This document shows, piece after piece, positions 17,014 to 23,319 of a DNA stretch of 52,698 nt (positions are counted from its first letter, which is position 1; each line of letters begins with the position of its first letter). Origin of the DNA: a virus; the IMG/VR virus record IMGVR_UViG_3300032050_000189, positions 1-52,698 of that record; one strand, written 5' to 3'. The position numbers and the translations under genes were made by a program. A model generated the notes under the pieces. It ran no database searches and had not been told where the DNA came from. It saw only the letters and a program-made list of their open reading frames with translations.

Positions 17014-17022
17014 AATATACCA
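17014..17022 (-). promoter_or_regulatory. Candidate leftward late promoter (extended -10)
   Basis: Minus strand TGGTATATT is an extended -10 (TGn plus TATATT). No clear -35 is present. It lies about 130 nt before the first late gene, in an AT-rich patch (ATATTTATTTCC). A palindrome at 17039-17053 lies where a -35 would be, so the promoter may be regulated. Confidence 0.5.
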
Positions 17023-17038
17023 CATATTTGTAAAGGGT

Positions 17039-17053
17039 GGTAGGAATCCTACC
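17039..17053. repeat. Interrupted palindrome near divergent promoters
   Basis: GGTAGGA-A-TCCTACC: perfect 7-bp arms around one base. It overlaps the expected -35 area of the leftward promoter, so it is a candidate operator. The 16,888-17,314 gap otherwise has G-rich tracts and no gene. Confidence 0.5.
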
Positions 17054-17238
17054 CGGGGGGTGTTCCTATATTGAGGGGGTGGGGTAAACCCTAGACGCTT
17101 TTATTTTTACTTGGCGTTGGCTTAGAAATGGTTGGGGGAATACGTGGTGGTTTGTGTAAGTCTTAGAGTATAGGGGAACACGGGAGTCCCAAAGGCTATT
17201 TGGGGGGTCGGGTATGGGTGGGTCAACCCCGCCAGAAC

Positions 17239-17268
17239 TTTACTTTTAACCATGGGATCAGCTATAAC
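17239..17268 (+). promoter_or_regulatory. Early rightward promoter P1
   Basis: TTTACT and TATAAC with an 18-nt spacer. The same elements and spacing occur at 18086-18115 and 18928-18957. Here the palindrome arms that precede the other two are degenerate, although the spacer ACCCCGC is retained. It would drive the genes from 17315. Confidence 0.65.
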
Positions 17269-17314
17269 AGTATCAATGCAAAGCAATAGTGCAATGCAGA
17301 ACAGGAGAGACTAA

Positions 17315-17503
17315 ATGTTAAAAGCATTATGGGTTTGGTTGACGCACTACAAAGTGATAGTGCAGTGGGAAGACAAAGCGTTTGTGCACTATGCATACAC
17401 GATGAACGAGGCGCTCAGTTGGGCGGCTCAGTACAAGCTGACTCACACGACAGTGCTGATCGGCATCAGGGGCAAACTAGTCGCGGCTCGCGGCCAGTGG
17501 TAA
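17315..17503 (+). CDS. Small early protein
   Basis: 62 residues with several Trp (WVWLTHYKVIVQWED) and a terminal RGKLVAARGQW. First gene of the rightward early region; SD AGGAGA at a good distance. A GC terminator follows directly. No family recognised. Position suggests a host-takeover peptide. Confidence 0.55.
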   Translation: MLKALWVWLTHYKVIVQWEDKAFVHYAYTMNEALSWAAQYKLTHTTVLIGIRGKLVAARGQW

Positions 17504-17506
17504 ACC

Positions 17507-17530
17507 GAGGGGCTTCGGCCCCTCTTCTTT
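17507..17530 (+). terminator. Rho-independent terminator
   Basis: GAGGGGC-TTCG-GCCCCTC followed by TTCTTT. A stable tetraloop hairpin directly after the first early gene; it may also lower readthrough to the next genes. Confidence 0.75.
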
Positions 17531-17546
17531 AACTAAGGAGAGAAAC

Positions 17547-17795
17547 ATGAGTTACGAAATAGAGTACGCTGACATTGAGTCAGCAGAGACAAAGCAAAAA
17601 GCTTTGTCTGACATTAAGGACTATTGGGGCGCAACGCACTTCGATAGGGTTACTAAAGAGTTGGCTAATGATCATGGCCGATCTGGTAAACGGGCAATCT
17701 TGGTCAGCCTAATGATGTGCGGTGTGCAGGGTTATCCTGCTAGGGTGTTACTCGACACCTATTGGTCACCACAGATGCTGTTGGATCTGGAATGA
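17547..17795 (+). CDS. Small early protein
   Basis: 82 residues, acidic N-terminal half (YEIEYADIESAETKQKAL) and a helical C-terminal half (RAILVSLMMCGVQG). SD AAGGAGAGA. Overlaps the next gene by ATGA. Unrecognised. Confidence 0.55.
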   Translation: MSYEIEYADIESAETKQKALSDIKDYWGATHFDRVTKELANDHGRSGKRAILVSLMMCGVQGYPARVLLDTYWSPQMLLDLE

Positions 17796-17983
17796 CAGTC
17801 GGACAGTCCAACATCTGGCGGATGTATGTCCGCCAAGCGTTGAGGGAGGCGCTCGACGAGCGCCGTCCATTCAGCCCACTAACCTACGAAGTAGAGAAGC
17901 GAAGACTTGAACGCTTACAAGTCCAACGCGCAACGTTTTGCGCAAAGGTCGACGGCTTTGAGTTCAGCAGACTCAAACGCTAA
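17792..17983 (+). CDS. Small basic early protein
   Basis: 63 residues from ATG 17792, which overlaps the previous stop (ATGA). A longer frame starting at 17762 is less likely because it would lie inside the previous gene. Arg-rich helix (VRQALREALDERR, VEKRRLERLQVQR). Unrecognised; nucleic-acid binding is possible. Confidence 0.5.
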   Translation: MTVGQSNIWRMYVRQALREALDERRPFSPLTYEVEKRRLERLQVQRATFCAKVDGFEFSRLKR

Positions 17984-17984
17984 C

Positions 17985-18006
17985 CAATAGGGCTCCGGCC
18001 CTATTG
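17985..18006 (+). terminator. Strong hairpin without long T tract
   Basis: CAATAGGGC-TCCG-GCCCTATTG: nine perfect pairs and a four-base loop. Only ATT follows, so intrinsic termination may be weak. It marks the end of the first early cassette and abuts the repeat copy that begins at 18004. Confidence 0.55.
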
Positions 18007-18066
18007 ATACCAGTTATTTGTCGTCGCGGGCGTTAAGCGTGCGCGAGTCAAGCGGATCACTTAGCG

Positions 18067-18084
18067 TTTCACACCCCGCTGAAA
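18067..18084 (+). promoter_or_regulatory. Operator site TTTCA-N8-TGAAA, copy 1
   Basis: TTTCA at 18067-18071, eight bases CACCCCGC, TGAAA at 18080-18084; outer G/C extends the arms. It abuts the -35 at 18086, so a bound protein would touch RNA polymerase there. Confidence 0.65.
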
Positions 18085-18085
18085 C

Positions 18086-18115
18086 TTTACTTTAAGGCCT
18101 AGGGTCAGCTATAAC
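18086..18115 (+). promoter_or_regulatory. Early promoter P2
   Basis: TTTACT, 18-nt spacer, TATAAC. Same sequence frame as P1 and P3. It drives the first of two paralogous early genes. Confidence 0.7.
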
Positions 18116-18176
18116 TATTACATCAGGTAGACAGTTCGGTTTGCCTGATATTCAACCTTGCTTTATAGGAGATATT

Positions 18177-18788
18177 ATGTCTAAAGCAAAAAACCAAGCC
18201 GCCCCTTCATTGGGTTCTGTAACTGTCACTTCTATGAAGGACGCGGGTTATCAGTCAGCTATCAGCGACGAACGCAAAGATAGCGTTGCCCGTTATGTCT
18301 ATTCACAATGCCCTAACTTCACCAACGAAGTTAGCGATGAAGTTAAAACCCAGCTTCGTGCAGGTTGGGCGCTTCGTTGGCAAGAACTGAACCCCGCTGT
18401 CAGCTATAACGATAGTTGGGTTCCAGTAGAGAACGGCTCTTATGTAATGACTGTTGACGTTTGCTTCAGCTACAGTCAGCAAGCCTTCGGTCAGTTAAAA
18501 GAAGCTGACCCAGTCAAGCACGGCGTTATTAAGGGTATTCGTGATGCCTTTAATAAGTATGCTTCTAATCGAATGGCTGACTTGAAAACGGCTGTTCGTA
18601 AGGTAGAGAACGAAGGCAAGCCTAAAGTGAAAGCGCCTACCAAGGGTTTCATTCAGTACATTGATGAAACATTCAAGGCTGTCAAGGCCAGAGCTAAGAC
18701 AGCGAAAGCAAGGGGTGATGATTCAGCCCCCGATGAAGTTAAATTGCGCATGGCCATCGATGCCTTTCACAATACTCTAAGCAAGTAA
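18177..18788 (+). CDS. Early protein, paralogue 1 of 2
   Basis: 203 residues. ATG 18177 has AGGAG 6 nt upstream; an earlier frame start at 18141 has no site. It shares with the 197-residue protein at 19011 the segments DEVKTQLR-x-GWALRWQELNP, SYSQQAFGQLKEADP, KHGVIK, FNKY-x-SNR-x-ADLK and KPKVKAPTK. Soluble and charged, with no TM or Cys cluster. No family recognised. Having its own strong promoter, operator and terminator suggests an abundant early product, possibly DNA- or host-protein-binding. Confidence 0.7.
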   Translation: MSKAKNQAAPSLGSVTVTSMKDAGYQSAISDERKDSVARYVYSQCPNFTNEVSDEVKTQLRAGWALRWQELNPAVSYNDSWVPVENGSYVMTVDVCFSYSQQAFGQLKEADPVKHGVIKGIRDAFNKYASNRMADLKTAVRKVENEGKPKVKAPTKGFIQYIDETFKAVKARAKTAKARGDDSAPDEVKLRMAIDAFHNTLSK

Positions 18789-18799
18789 CATTGCACCGA

Positions 18800-18833
18800 C
18801 CTAGTCAGCCGAAAGGTTGGCTAGGTTTTTTTT
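18800..18833 (+). terminator. Rho-independent terminator
   Basis: CCTAGTCAGCC-GAAA-GGTTGGCTAGG followed by eight T. Eleven pairs (two G-U), GNRA loop. One of the clearest terminators in the window; it closes the first paralogue's cassette. Confidence 0.9.
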
Positions 18834-18908
18834 CGCCTGTAGCTTTTGATACCAGTTATGTGTCCCCGCGCGCGTCAAGGGCGTACATGCCAAGCGCACT
18901 GTTTACCG

Positions 18909-18926
18909 TTTCAGGCCACGCTGAAA
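18909..18926 (+). promoter_or_regulatory. Operator site TTTCA-N8-TGAAA, copy 2
   Basis: TTTCA, GGCCACGC, TGAAA; abuts the TTTACT at 18928, the same geometry as copy 1. Confidence 0.65.
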
Positions 18927-18927
18927 C

Positions 18928-18957
18928 TTTACTTTAAGGTCTAGGGTCGGCTATAAC
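18928..18957 (+). promoter_or_regulatory. Early promoter P3
   Basis: TTTACT, 18-nt spacer, TATAAC; nearly identical to P2 including the interval CTAGGGTC-GGC. Confidence 0.7.
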
Positions 18958-19010
18958 TTAAACACCAGATGACGAGGTGTTGTCTGGATTAACGCTTACT
19001 TGGAGAAACC

Positions 19011-19604
19011 ATGAGCAAAGCAACAAAACCCCAAGAGACAATCGTCTCATCTTTCAAAGATGCCGCATATCAATCGGCAAGGTCTAGCGAAACAATGGCC
19101 ACCATTGCTCGTTTCGTTTATGCGCAGTGCCCTACATTCTGCGAATCACAACCAGATGAGGTCAAAACTCAACTGCGCATGGGATGGGCTTTGAGATGGC
19201 AAGAGTTAAACCCTGCCACTACATTCGACAATGAATGGAAACCAAACCCCAAGGGAGGTTTTAACAATAGCATTGATTACTGCTTGTCATACTCTCAACA
19301 AGCATTTGGACAACTCAAAGAGGCAGACCCCATCAAGCACGGTGTCATCAAAGCCGTGCGTGATAACTTTAACAAGTATTGCTCTAATCGTCTGGCAGAC
19401 CTCAAAGTCGCTGTGCGCAGAGTTGAAAACGAGGATAAGCCCAAGGTCAAAGCCCCTACAAAACAATTCGAGGATTTCGCCAAAGAGTTGTTTATCACAA
19501 TGAAAGCCCGAGCAAAGACTGCCATCGCTCGAGGCGACACAACTGCACCAAACGAGATCAAATTGCGCCAAGCAATTGATGCGTTTAACAATGCTTTGAA
19601 GTAA
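19011..19604 (+). CDS. Early protein, paralogue 2 of 2
   Basis: 197 residues; paralogue of the protein at 18177, diverged mainly at the N-terminus and after the KAPTK segment. TTGGAGAAACC precedes the ATG. Unlike paralogue 1 it has Cys at FCESQPDE and at NKYCSNR. It sits directly upstream of the gene-free origin-like region, followed by its own terminator. Function unknown; two diverged copies suggest either dosage or split roles. Confidence 0.7.
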   Translation: MSKATKPQETIVSSFKDAAYQSARSSETMATIARFVYAQCPTFCESQPDEVKTQLRMGWALRWQELNPATTFDNEWKPNPKGGFNNSIDYCLSYSQQAFGQLKEADPIKHGVIKAVRDNFNKYCSNRLADLKVAVRRVENEDKPKVKAPTKQFEDFAKELFITMKARAKTAIARGDTTAPNEIKLRQAIDAFNNALK

Positions 19605-19612
19605 GCAGACCA

Positions 19613-19644
19613 TGCACCGTCAGTTTAGGCTGGCGGTGCATTTG
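19613..19644 (+). terminator. Rho-independent terminator
   Basis: ATGCACCGTCAG, loop TTTAGG, CTGGCGGTGCAT, then TT. Twelve pairs with one G-T. The T tract is short. It ends the second paralogue's transcript before the repeat region. Confidence 0.75.
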
Positions 19645-19727
19645 ATACCAGTTATAAGTCCCCGCGTGCGTGAAGTGCGTGCGCGCGAGCCAAGGCGATC
19701 AACTACCGTTTCAGGGGTGCGTGAAAT
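19643..19727 (+). repeat. Early intergenic cassette, copy 3 (promoter lost)
   Basis: TTGATACCAGTTAT, GC-rich part and operator are kept, but the TTTACT/TATAAC promoter that follows in the other copies is absent. The DnaA box begins 45 nt later. It looks like a remnant of a third cassette whose gene was lost or replaced. Confidence 0.7.
19709..19726 (+). promoter_or_regulatory. Operator site TTTCA-N8-TGAAA, copy 3
   Basis: TTTCA, GGGGTGCG, TGAAA, with no promoter behind it. If the site binds a regulator, here it may act on replication instead of transcription. Confidence 0.6.
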
Positions 19728-19771
19728 GCATAAACAAACAACAGCCATTACCTATCTCAAGCAACGCGTCC

Positions 19772-19780
19772 TGTGGATAA
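19772..19780 (-). promoter_or_regulatory. Consensus DnaA box
   Basis: TGTGGATAA on the plus strand is TTATCCACA on the minus strand, the exact consensus DnaA box. It stands at the left edge of the TTCCA/TGGAA cluster, in a gene-free stretch. Confidence 0.7.
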
Positions 19781-19789
19781 CTTTATTTG

Positions 19790-20305
19790 TTCCAAAATTC
19801 CAATTAGCGATTCCAAAGTTCCAGCCCAGTTGGAATCTTGGAATCTGACCAAAAAGCAAATTCCAATTTGGAATTCCAGTATTTGCCTCTTATGTAAAGT
19901 TGTTCCAATCTGGAACACAAAATTGGAATCTTGTAAGTGCTTGATTTTAAACAAGAAAACACCACTTTTGACCTAAAAATTCCAAAATTCCAGTTTTTTA
20001 AAATAGGACAACCGGTTGGAGAAATAATTTGGAAGAGCAAGACTGTGTCAGCAAGTGCAACGCATAGCAATATGTGGTTTTTCAGCTATTTTCTCATTTT
20101 GCCCGCCGTCCCTGCAAATCGCTGGAATCTTGGAATTTTGGAATAAATATAATTTTTTTTTTTTTTTACTACTACTACTACTCTACTCTTTATATTCATT
20201 TCATAACCTTAGTAGTACTTTTCCAGATTCCAATTCACCCCAATTTGTTCCAAAAACCCGTTCCAATAACCCCCCAAAAAGTCTAACTGTACATATCCAA
20301 TTCCA
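19790..20305. repeat. Iteron cluster TTCCA/TGGAA (about 23 copies)
   Basis: TTCCA occurs at 19790, 19798, 19811, 19819, 19861, 19874, 19903, 19980, 19988, 20221, 20228, 20248, 20261 and 20301. TGGAA occurs at 19831, 19839, 19869, 19911, 19924, 20030, 20123, 20131 and 20139. Many extend to AATTCCAA or its complement, and several pairs are 8 bp apart. About one or two copies would be expected by chance. The copies are not evenly spaced and there are no spacers of CRISPR type. Confidence 0.85.
20153..20182. repeat. T15 run followed by (ACT)5
   Basis: Fifteen consecutive T then five ACT units; TAGTAGTACT downstream (20210-20219) could pair with the ACT array. A low-melting tract within the iteron cluster, hence a candidate unwinding element. 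It is also a slippage-prone site for sequencing. Confidence 0.75.
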
Positions 20306-20363
20306 ATCCCTGTACACTACGCCCCAAGCCCCGCACCTCAACAAAGTCACCCCACACCCCTAT

Positions 20364-20389
20364 GTTTATAAGTAAAGTTATGTTACAAT
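20364..20389 (+). promoter_or_regulatory. Early promoter P4 (extended -10)
   Basis: Ends with TGTTACAAT, an extended -10. The 26-base element differs from that at 21586-21611 at only two positions, and the upstream CAACAAAGT-ACCC is also shared. The -35 is weak. It drives the 111-residue gene at 20527 after a leader of about 130 nt. Confidence 0.65.
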
Positions 20390-20467
20390 TGAGTCTGAGT
20401 CGGGGAATAAGCGCCTGCAAACCTCTCCAACTCAAGCCTTTGCCAACCCCAAGACGACCAACAATCG

Positions 20468-20485
20468 TTTCACGGGTGGGTGAAA
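20468..20485 (+). promoter_or_regulatory. Operator site TTTCA-N8-TGAAA, copy 4
   Basis: TTTCA, CGGGTGGG, TGAAA, about 42 nt before the ATG and about 80 nt after P4. In this cassette the site lies in the leader, not at the -35, so it may act as a roadblock or as an RNA hairpin. Confidence 0.6.
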
Positions 20486-20526
20486 TCAAGTTAGTTCAAT
20501 TCAGTTCAATTTAGTTAGGAGTCATC

Positions 20527-20862
20527 ATGAAAGCTAAGTTTGTCGTCTCTCCCTCCCTCGTTGCCAAAATGCAACGTGAGATGCTCGACCATCTCCCCCG
20601 TTCTATCCGCAAGACATTGCGCATTACAACCCCCAAGGCACAACCCATTGCCAAAACACCCATCGACACAGACCAAATTGTGTCTGACTGGTTAGCGATT
20701 CACGACCCCATGAACGAGTCGCACTACTACTGCACAAACACAGTTGACCCAGCTTTTGACTTTGACGAGTTCCGCGACATCGACAACGAGTACGAGGGTC
20801 TGACAGTTGTCAGTATGGGCAAAGACACAAGACGCTGGCTCAAAGGCTACAACATCCTGTAA
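20527..20862 (+). CDS. Early protein, unrecognised
   Basis: 111 residues. Basic N-terminal half (KMQREMLDHLPRSIRKTLRI) and acidic, aromatic C-terminal half (AFDFDEFRDIDNEYEG). TTAGGAG precedes ATG 20527. It lies in a P4/operator cassette. No family recognised. Confidence 0.6.
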   Translation: MKAKFVVSPSLVAKMQREMLDHLPRSIRKTLRITTPKAQPIAKTPIDTDQIVSDWLAIHDPMNESHYYCTNTVDPAFDFDEFRDIDNEYEGLTVVSMGKDTRRWLKGYNIL

Positions 20863-20910
20863 GCAAATTACAGCCATTCATTATTCCAACCAACAGATCG
20901 GACAGATAAT

Positions 20911-21213
20911 ATGAAAGTACGTACGAGATTAAAACTGCGGGCATACCGCAAAACTGGGGGGCCGATCAATATCGGCAACCGCTGTAAAAGTTACGAGCAA
21001 GGATGCGTGGTCTGCGAAGCGTATCGCTTCTACGATGAGCGTGGCAGATTCCCCACATGGGAGGAAGTCATGTTATTTGCAGAACATACACACACCGAGA
21101 TGGTCAAGCGCAAACAGTACAACCTAATGGTTGATGAGATGGTGCGTCCTACGGTTGACCCCGAGGTAAAGAAGGCGATGCTTAACCTAATCTTTCAGGA
21201 GGATGTGAAATGA
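20911..21213 (+). CDS. Early protein with Cys cluster
   Basis: 100 residues. NRCKSYEQGCVVCEAYRFYD gives C-x6-C-x2-C, a possible half zinc site, followed by GRFPTWEEVMLF. Basic N-terminus. Start ATG 20911 without a clear strong SD. Overlaps the next gene (ATGA). Unrecognised; may bind nucleic acid. Confidence 0.6.
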   Translation: MKVRTRLKLRAYRKTGGPINIGNRCKSYEQGCVVCEAYRFYDERGRFPTWEEVMLFAEHTHTEMVKRKQYNLMVDEMVRPTVDPEVKKAMLNLIFQEDVK

Positions 21214-21353
21214 AAATCAGATACGACTTGGCTTACGAGTTTGTACGCCAAGGTATATGGGATGAGGATGACTTCGCGGGATTCATACTGAATGAGGTTA
21301 TCGAGACTGGCAATTACGTAGGATGGAAGATGCGAATAAGGAAATACAAATGA
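21210..21353 (+). CDS. Mini early protein (47 aa)
   Basis: 47 residues, starts at ATG 21210 overlapping the previous TGA, with AGGAGG just upstream (TTCAGGAGGATGTGAA). YDLAYEFVRQGIWDEDDF then GNYVGWKMRIRKYK. Coupled on both sides (ATGA). Unrecognised. Confidence 0.6.
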   Translation: MKIRYDLAYEFVRQGIWDEDDFAGFILNEVIETGNYVGWKMRIRKYK

Positions 21354-21559
21354 CTGACCAACAGGACCTACTCGCGATACACGTTCGTGTAATGGATGTG
21401 TATGGGAAACGTGTCGTGTATCCCGTGTGCGACAAGGCGAAGGTGTTTGCCAGTATCGCGGACACCGTGACTTTGACTGAGGCAAACCTCAAATGCATAC
21501 GCAAGCTCGGCTATGAGATACATGTCATACCACAAGAGCCTTTAACCCTAGACATATAG
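21350..21559 (+). CDS. Small early protein
   Basis: 69 residues from ATG 21350, overlapping the previous stop. Alternating strands: DLLAIHVRVMDVYGK, VVYPVCDKAKVFA, LGYEIHVIPQEPL. An upstream in-frame ATG at 21323 would run through the previous gene. Unrecognised. Confidence 0.55.
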   Translation: MTDQQDLLAIHVRVMDVYGKRVVYPVCDKAKVFASIADTVTLTEANLKCIRKLGYEIHVIPQEPLTLDI

Positions 21560-21585
21560 CCCAACAAAGTTACCCAAAACACTTT

Positions 21586-21611
21586 GTTTATATGTAAAGT
21601 TATGGTACAAT
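21586..21611 (+). promoter_or_regulatory. Early promoter P5 (extended -10)
   Basis: Ends in TGGTACAAT, an extended -10; 24 of 26 bases equal P4. Drives the genes from 21706. Confidence 0.65.
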
Positions 21612-21616
21612 GGAAT

Positions 21617-21642
21617 CTGTGTCGGGGAGTAACTCGACACAG
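21617..21642 (+). promoter_or_regulatory. Leader hairpin after P5
   Basis: CTGTGTCG and CGACACAG are perfectly complementary around a ten-base loop. It begins six bases after the -10, at the 5' end of the transcript, where it may stabilise the message. The P4 leader has no equivalent pairing. Confidence 0.6.
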
Positions 21643-21655
21643 CCATCACTTACCG

Positions 21656-21673
21656 TTTCACGGTACGGTGAAA
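21656..21673 (+). promoter_or_regulatory. Operator site TTTCA-N8-TGAAA, copy 5
   Basis: TTTCA, CGGTACGG, TGAAA. The same distance class to the start codon as copy 4, and likewise in the leader. Confidence 0.6.
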
Positions 21674-21705
21674 TTCAATTCAGTTTTATTCAGTCAGGAG
21701 ATAGT

Positions 21706-21987
21706 ATGGGACAGTTCAAAAACATCGACATTGTTCTGCGTCAAATCGCAGACGACACCAACGTACATCCATCCATCCGCGATGCGATGCGCAACACATC
21801 CGTAAAGCAAGCACCTGTCGACAAAGTGTATTTGCTTCTGTGCGACGGCAATGTGACCGACGTATTCACCGACAAAGACATGGCGATGTACGACCTGCAT
21901 ACATGCATCAAGGCAGACGAGGCAGAGGGTCTTGACCATGAGTGGAAAGTCATTGTCCGTCAGCTCACAACCACAACCCTTCCATGA
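21706..21987 (+). CDS. Early protein, unrecognised
   Basis: 93 residues from ATG 21706 (AGGAG 6 nt upstream). FKNIDIVLRQIADDT, VDKVYLLLCDGNVTDVF, HEWKVIVRQL: alpha/beta character, mostly acidic. First gene of the P5 cassette, coupled to the next by ATGA. Confidence 0.6.
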   Translation: MGQFKNIDIVLRQIADDTNVHPSIRDAMRNTSVKQAPVDKVYLLLCDGNVTDVFTDKDMAMYDLHTCIKADEAEGLDHEWKVIVRQLTTTTLP

Positions 21988-22187
21988 TACCTAGCTGTTC
22001 AGCCTGTGGTGAACTTTACTCTGCACAACGCCATCGCATGGGATATACATTGTGTATGCCATGTGGCGAGAAACACGCGCGTAGTACCAAACACACTATC
22101 GTGCCGATGCCCAAGTCCAACTACATCGTTGTGACTGATCGTTCTCTATTACTTAATCTCAACTCAAGCCACAAGGGAGGCCGTTAA
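21984..22187 (+). CDS. Zinc-finger early protein
   Basis: 67 residues from ATG 21984, overlapping the previous TGA. Two CxxC pairs, CSACG near residue 5 and CMPCG near residue 26, with RMGYTL between them, form a treble-clef or ribbon-like zinc site. C-terminal KSNYIVVTDR. Resembles small zinc proteins common in aquatic phages; a DNA or RNA polymerase partner is possible. Confidence 0.65.
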   Translation: MIPSCSACGELYSAQRHRMGYTLCMPCGEKHARSTKHTIVPMPKSNYIVVTDRSLLLNLNSSHKGGR

Positions 22188-22188
22188 C

Positions 22189-23097
22189 ATGAACTTTGAA
22201 CTTCAACAACCCAACCACATCATCTCACTTGCAACGTCAGCACTTGTCGTATGCGTGGATGTCAACGTGTGGACTGCAACGAAACAGGATCGCGCCATCT
22301 CTAACGAGGTGACAACATCTAAGAAAGCCTCTGCTGATGCAGGCAAGTTCACCAAGAACTTACTCTCCGATTCACCCGACCACAAGGCGCTACTGAACTA
22401 TCGGCAGACCGTGTATAACTGGCTTCAGAGGTCGACATACGACTGGGCGGGCTCAATGCGTTTGCTTCCAACGATCAACCTTGAGAAGTTCAAGAAAGAG
22501 TACGCCCAACATGAGGCCGACTTCAAAGCTCTGCTCGAGAAGTTCATTACTGCATACCCGCAGATTGTCAGCGATGCGGCGTTCAAGCAAGGCGATATGT
22601 TTAATCGTTCAGAGTACCCTGAACCTGAAGAAGTTCGCACCAAGTTCCGCATGCGTCTGCATGTACAGAAAGTACCGCAGGCCGACTTTCGTTCGTCTGT
22701 GAGCGAAGCATTGGCAGAAGATTTGAAGAACCACTACGAGCGTCAAACGCAAGAGATCATCAACGCTGTGATGGACGATGCATCCGAGCGTCTTGTAGAG
22801 ATTGCTTCACGGTTAGCCAACGCATGTACCGAGGCAACGCCCGATGAAGATGGCAAGGTAAGGCGCAAGAAGATCTACGACAGTACTGTGAGCCAAGCCA
22901 AGGAGATTTGCAAGACCATCGAGAACTTCAACCTGACAAACAACAAGGCATTGTCACAAGCAGTAGTAGACCTTAGCTTTGCGCTTGACGGTATCAGCAC
23001 AGAGGATTTGCGTGAGAGTTCTTATACCCGAAGCGTAGTCAAAGAGAATGTCGATGACATGTTATCTAAATTTAAACCCATAAGGAGTTTTGTATGA
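22189..23097 (+). CDS. DUF3150-like protein of MoxR/VWA module
   Basis: 302 residues, mostly helical. Landmarks: WTATKQDRAI, DAGKFTKNLL, WAGSMRLLP, FITAYP, SEYPEPEEVRTKFR, ADFRSS. This order is what I associate with DUF3150, which occurs beside AAA ATPase and VWA proteins in other phages. It is the first gene of a rightward set: this protein, small membrane protein, MoxR-like ATPase, micro-membrane protein, VWA protein. Role unknown; likely a partner or substrate of the ATPase. Confidence 0.6.
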   Translation: MNFELQQPNHIISLATSALVVCVDVNVWTATKQDRAISNEVTTSKKASADAGKFTKNLLSDSPDHKALLNYRQTVYNWLQRSTYDWAGSMRLLPTINLEKFKKEYAQHEADFKALLEKFITAYPQIVSDAAFKQGDMFNRSEYPEPEEVRTKFRMRLHVQKVPQADFRSSVSEALAEDLKNHYERQTQEIINAVMDDASERLVEIASRLANACTEATPDEDGKVRRKKIYDSTVSQAKEICKTIENFNLTNNKALSQAVVDLSFALDGISTEDLRESSYTRSVVKENVDDMLSKFKPIRSFV

Positions 23098-23279
23098 CCG
23101 ACCTAGAGATCGTATTGTTGATTGCGTTTGCAGTTATGACATTCATGTACTTCAAGGCGCAACGTCGTGTTGTGTTCTTGTCATGCACATTGGTTGCGAT
23201 AGGCATGAAGGAGGCGTATGTTGAAGTAGATGAAGTAGAGAAAACATACACCATCAAGCAACTGAAAATTAACAAGTAA
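23094..23279 (+). CDS. Small single-span membrane protein
   Basis: 61 residues. N-terminal transmembrane segment (EIVLLIAFAVMTFMYF, residues about 4-20), then KAQRRV and a second hydrophobic stretch VVFLSCTLVAIG, ending in a charged soluble tail. ATGA overlap with the previous gene and 40 nt from the MoxR-like gene. May anchor the AAA/VWA module at the membrane. Confidence 0.6.
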   Translation: MTDLEIVLLIAFAVMTFMYFKAQRRVVFLSCTLVAIGMKEAYVEVDEVEKTYTIKQLKINK

Positions 23280-23319
23280 TCATTCACCCAACCCTGAAAC
23301 ATTAACCGAAGGAAACACC

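Larger units (their letters stand above)
18004..18117 (+). repeat. Early intergenic cassette, copy 1
   Basis: Starts TTGATACCAGTTAT, then a GC-rich variable part, then the operator TTTCA-N8-TGAAA, then TTTACT/TATAAC promoter. Copies at 18846 and 19643 share these parts. It is followed by the 203-residue gene. Confidence 0.75.
18846..18960 (+). repeat. Early intergenic cassette, copy 2
   Basis: Second copy of TTGATACCAGTTAT, GC-rich variable part, operator and promoter. It precedes the second paralogous gene, so gene and cassette were duplicated together. Confidence 0.75.
19605..20526. other. Gene-free stretch, candidate replication origin
   Basis: No credible gene in 920 bp. In order: terminator, third cassette remnant, DnaA box, about 23 TTCCA/TGGAA repeats, a run of 15 T and five ACT, then promoter and operator for the next gene. 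AT-rich character with a DnaA box, clustered iterons and a low-complexity tract is the usual make-up of replication origins. The open frames in it are shadows of the T run and the repeats. Confidence 0.55.

Noticed and set aside
19790-20305. TTCCA/TGGAA repeats as a CRISPR array
   Set aside because: Units are only five to eight bases, occur in both orientations and have irregular spacing. No cas gene is adjacent; the Cas4-like nuclease is 14 kb away in a replication block.
20055-20375. Open frame of 106 codons over the T15 and ACT repeats
   Set aside because: It encodes a Phe/Leu/Tyr run created by the low-complexity DNA, has no ribosome binding site and lies within the iteron cluster.
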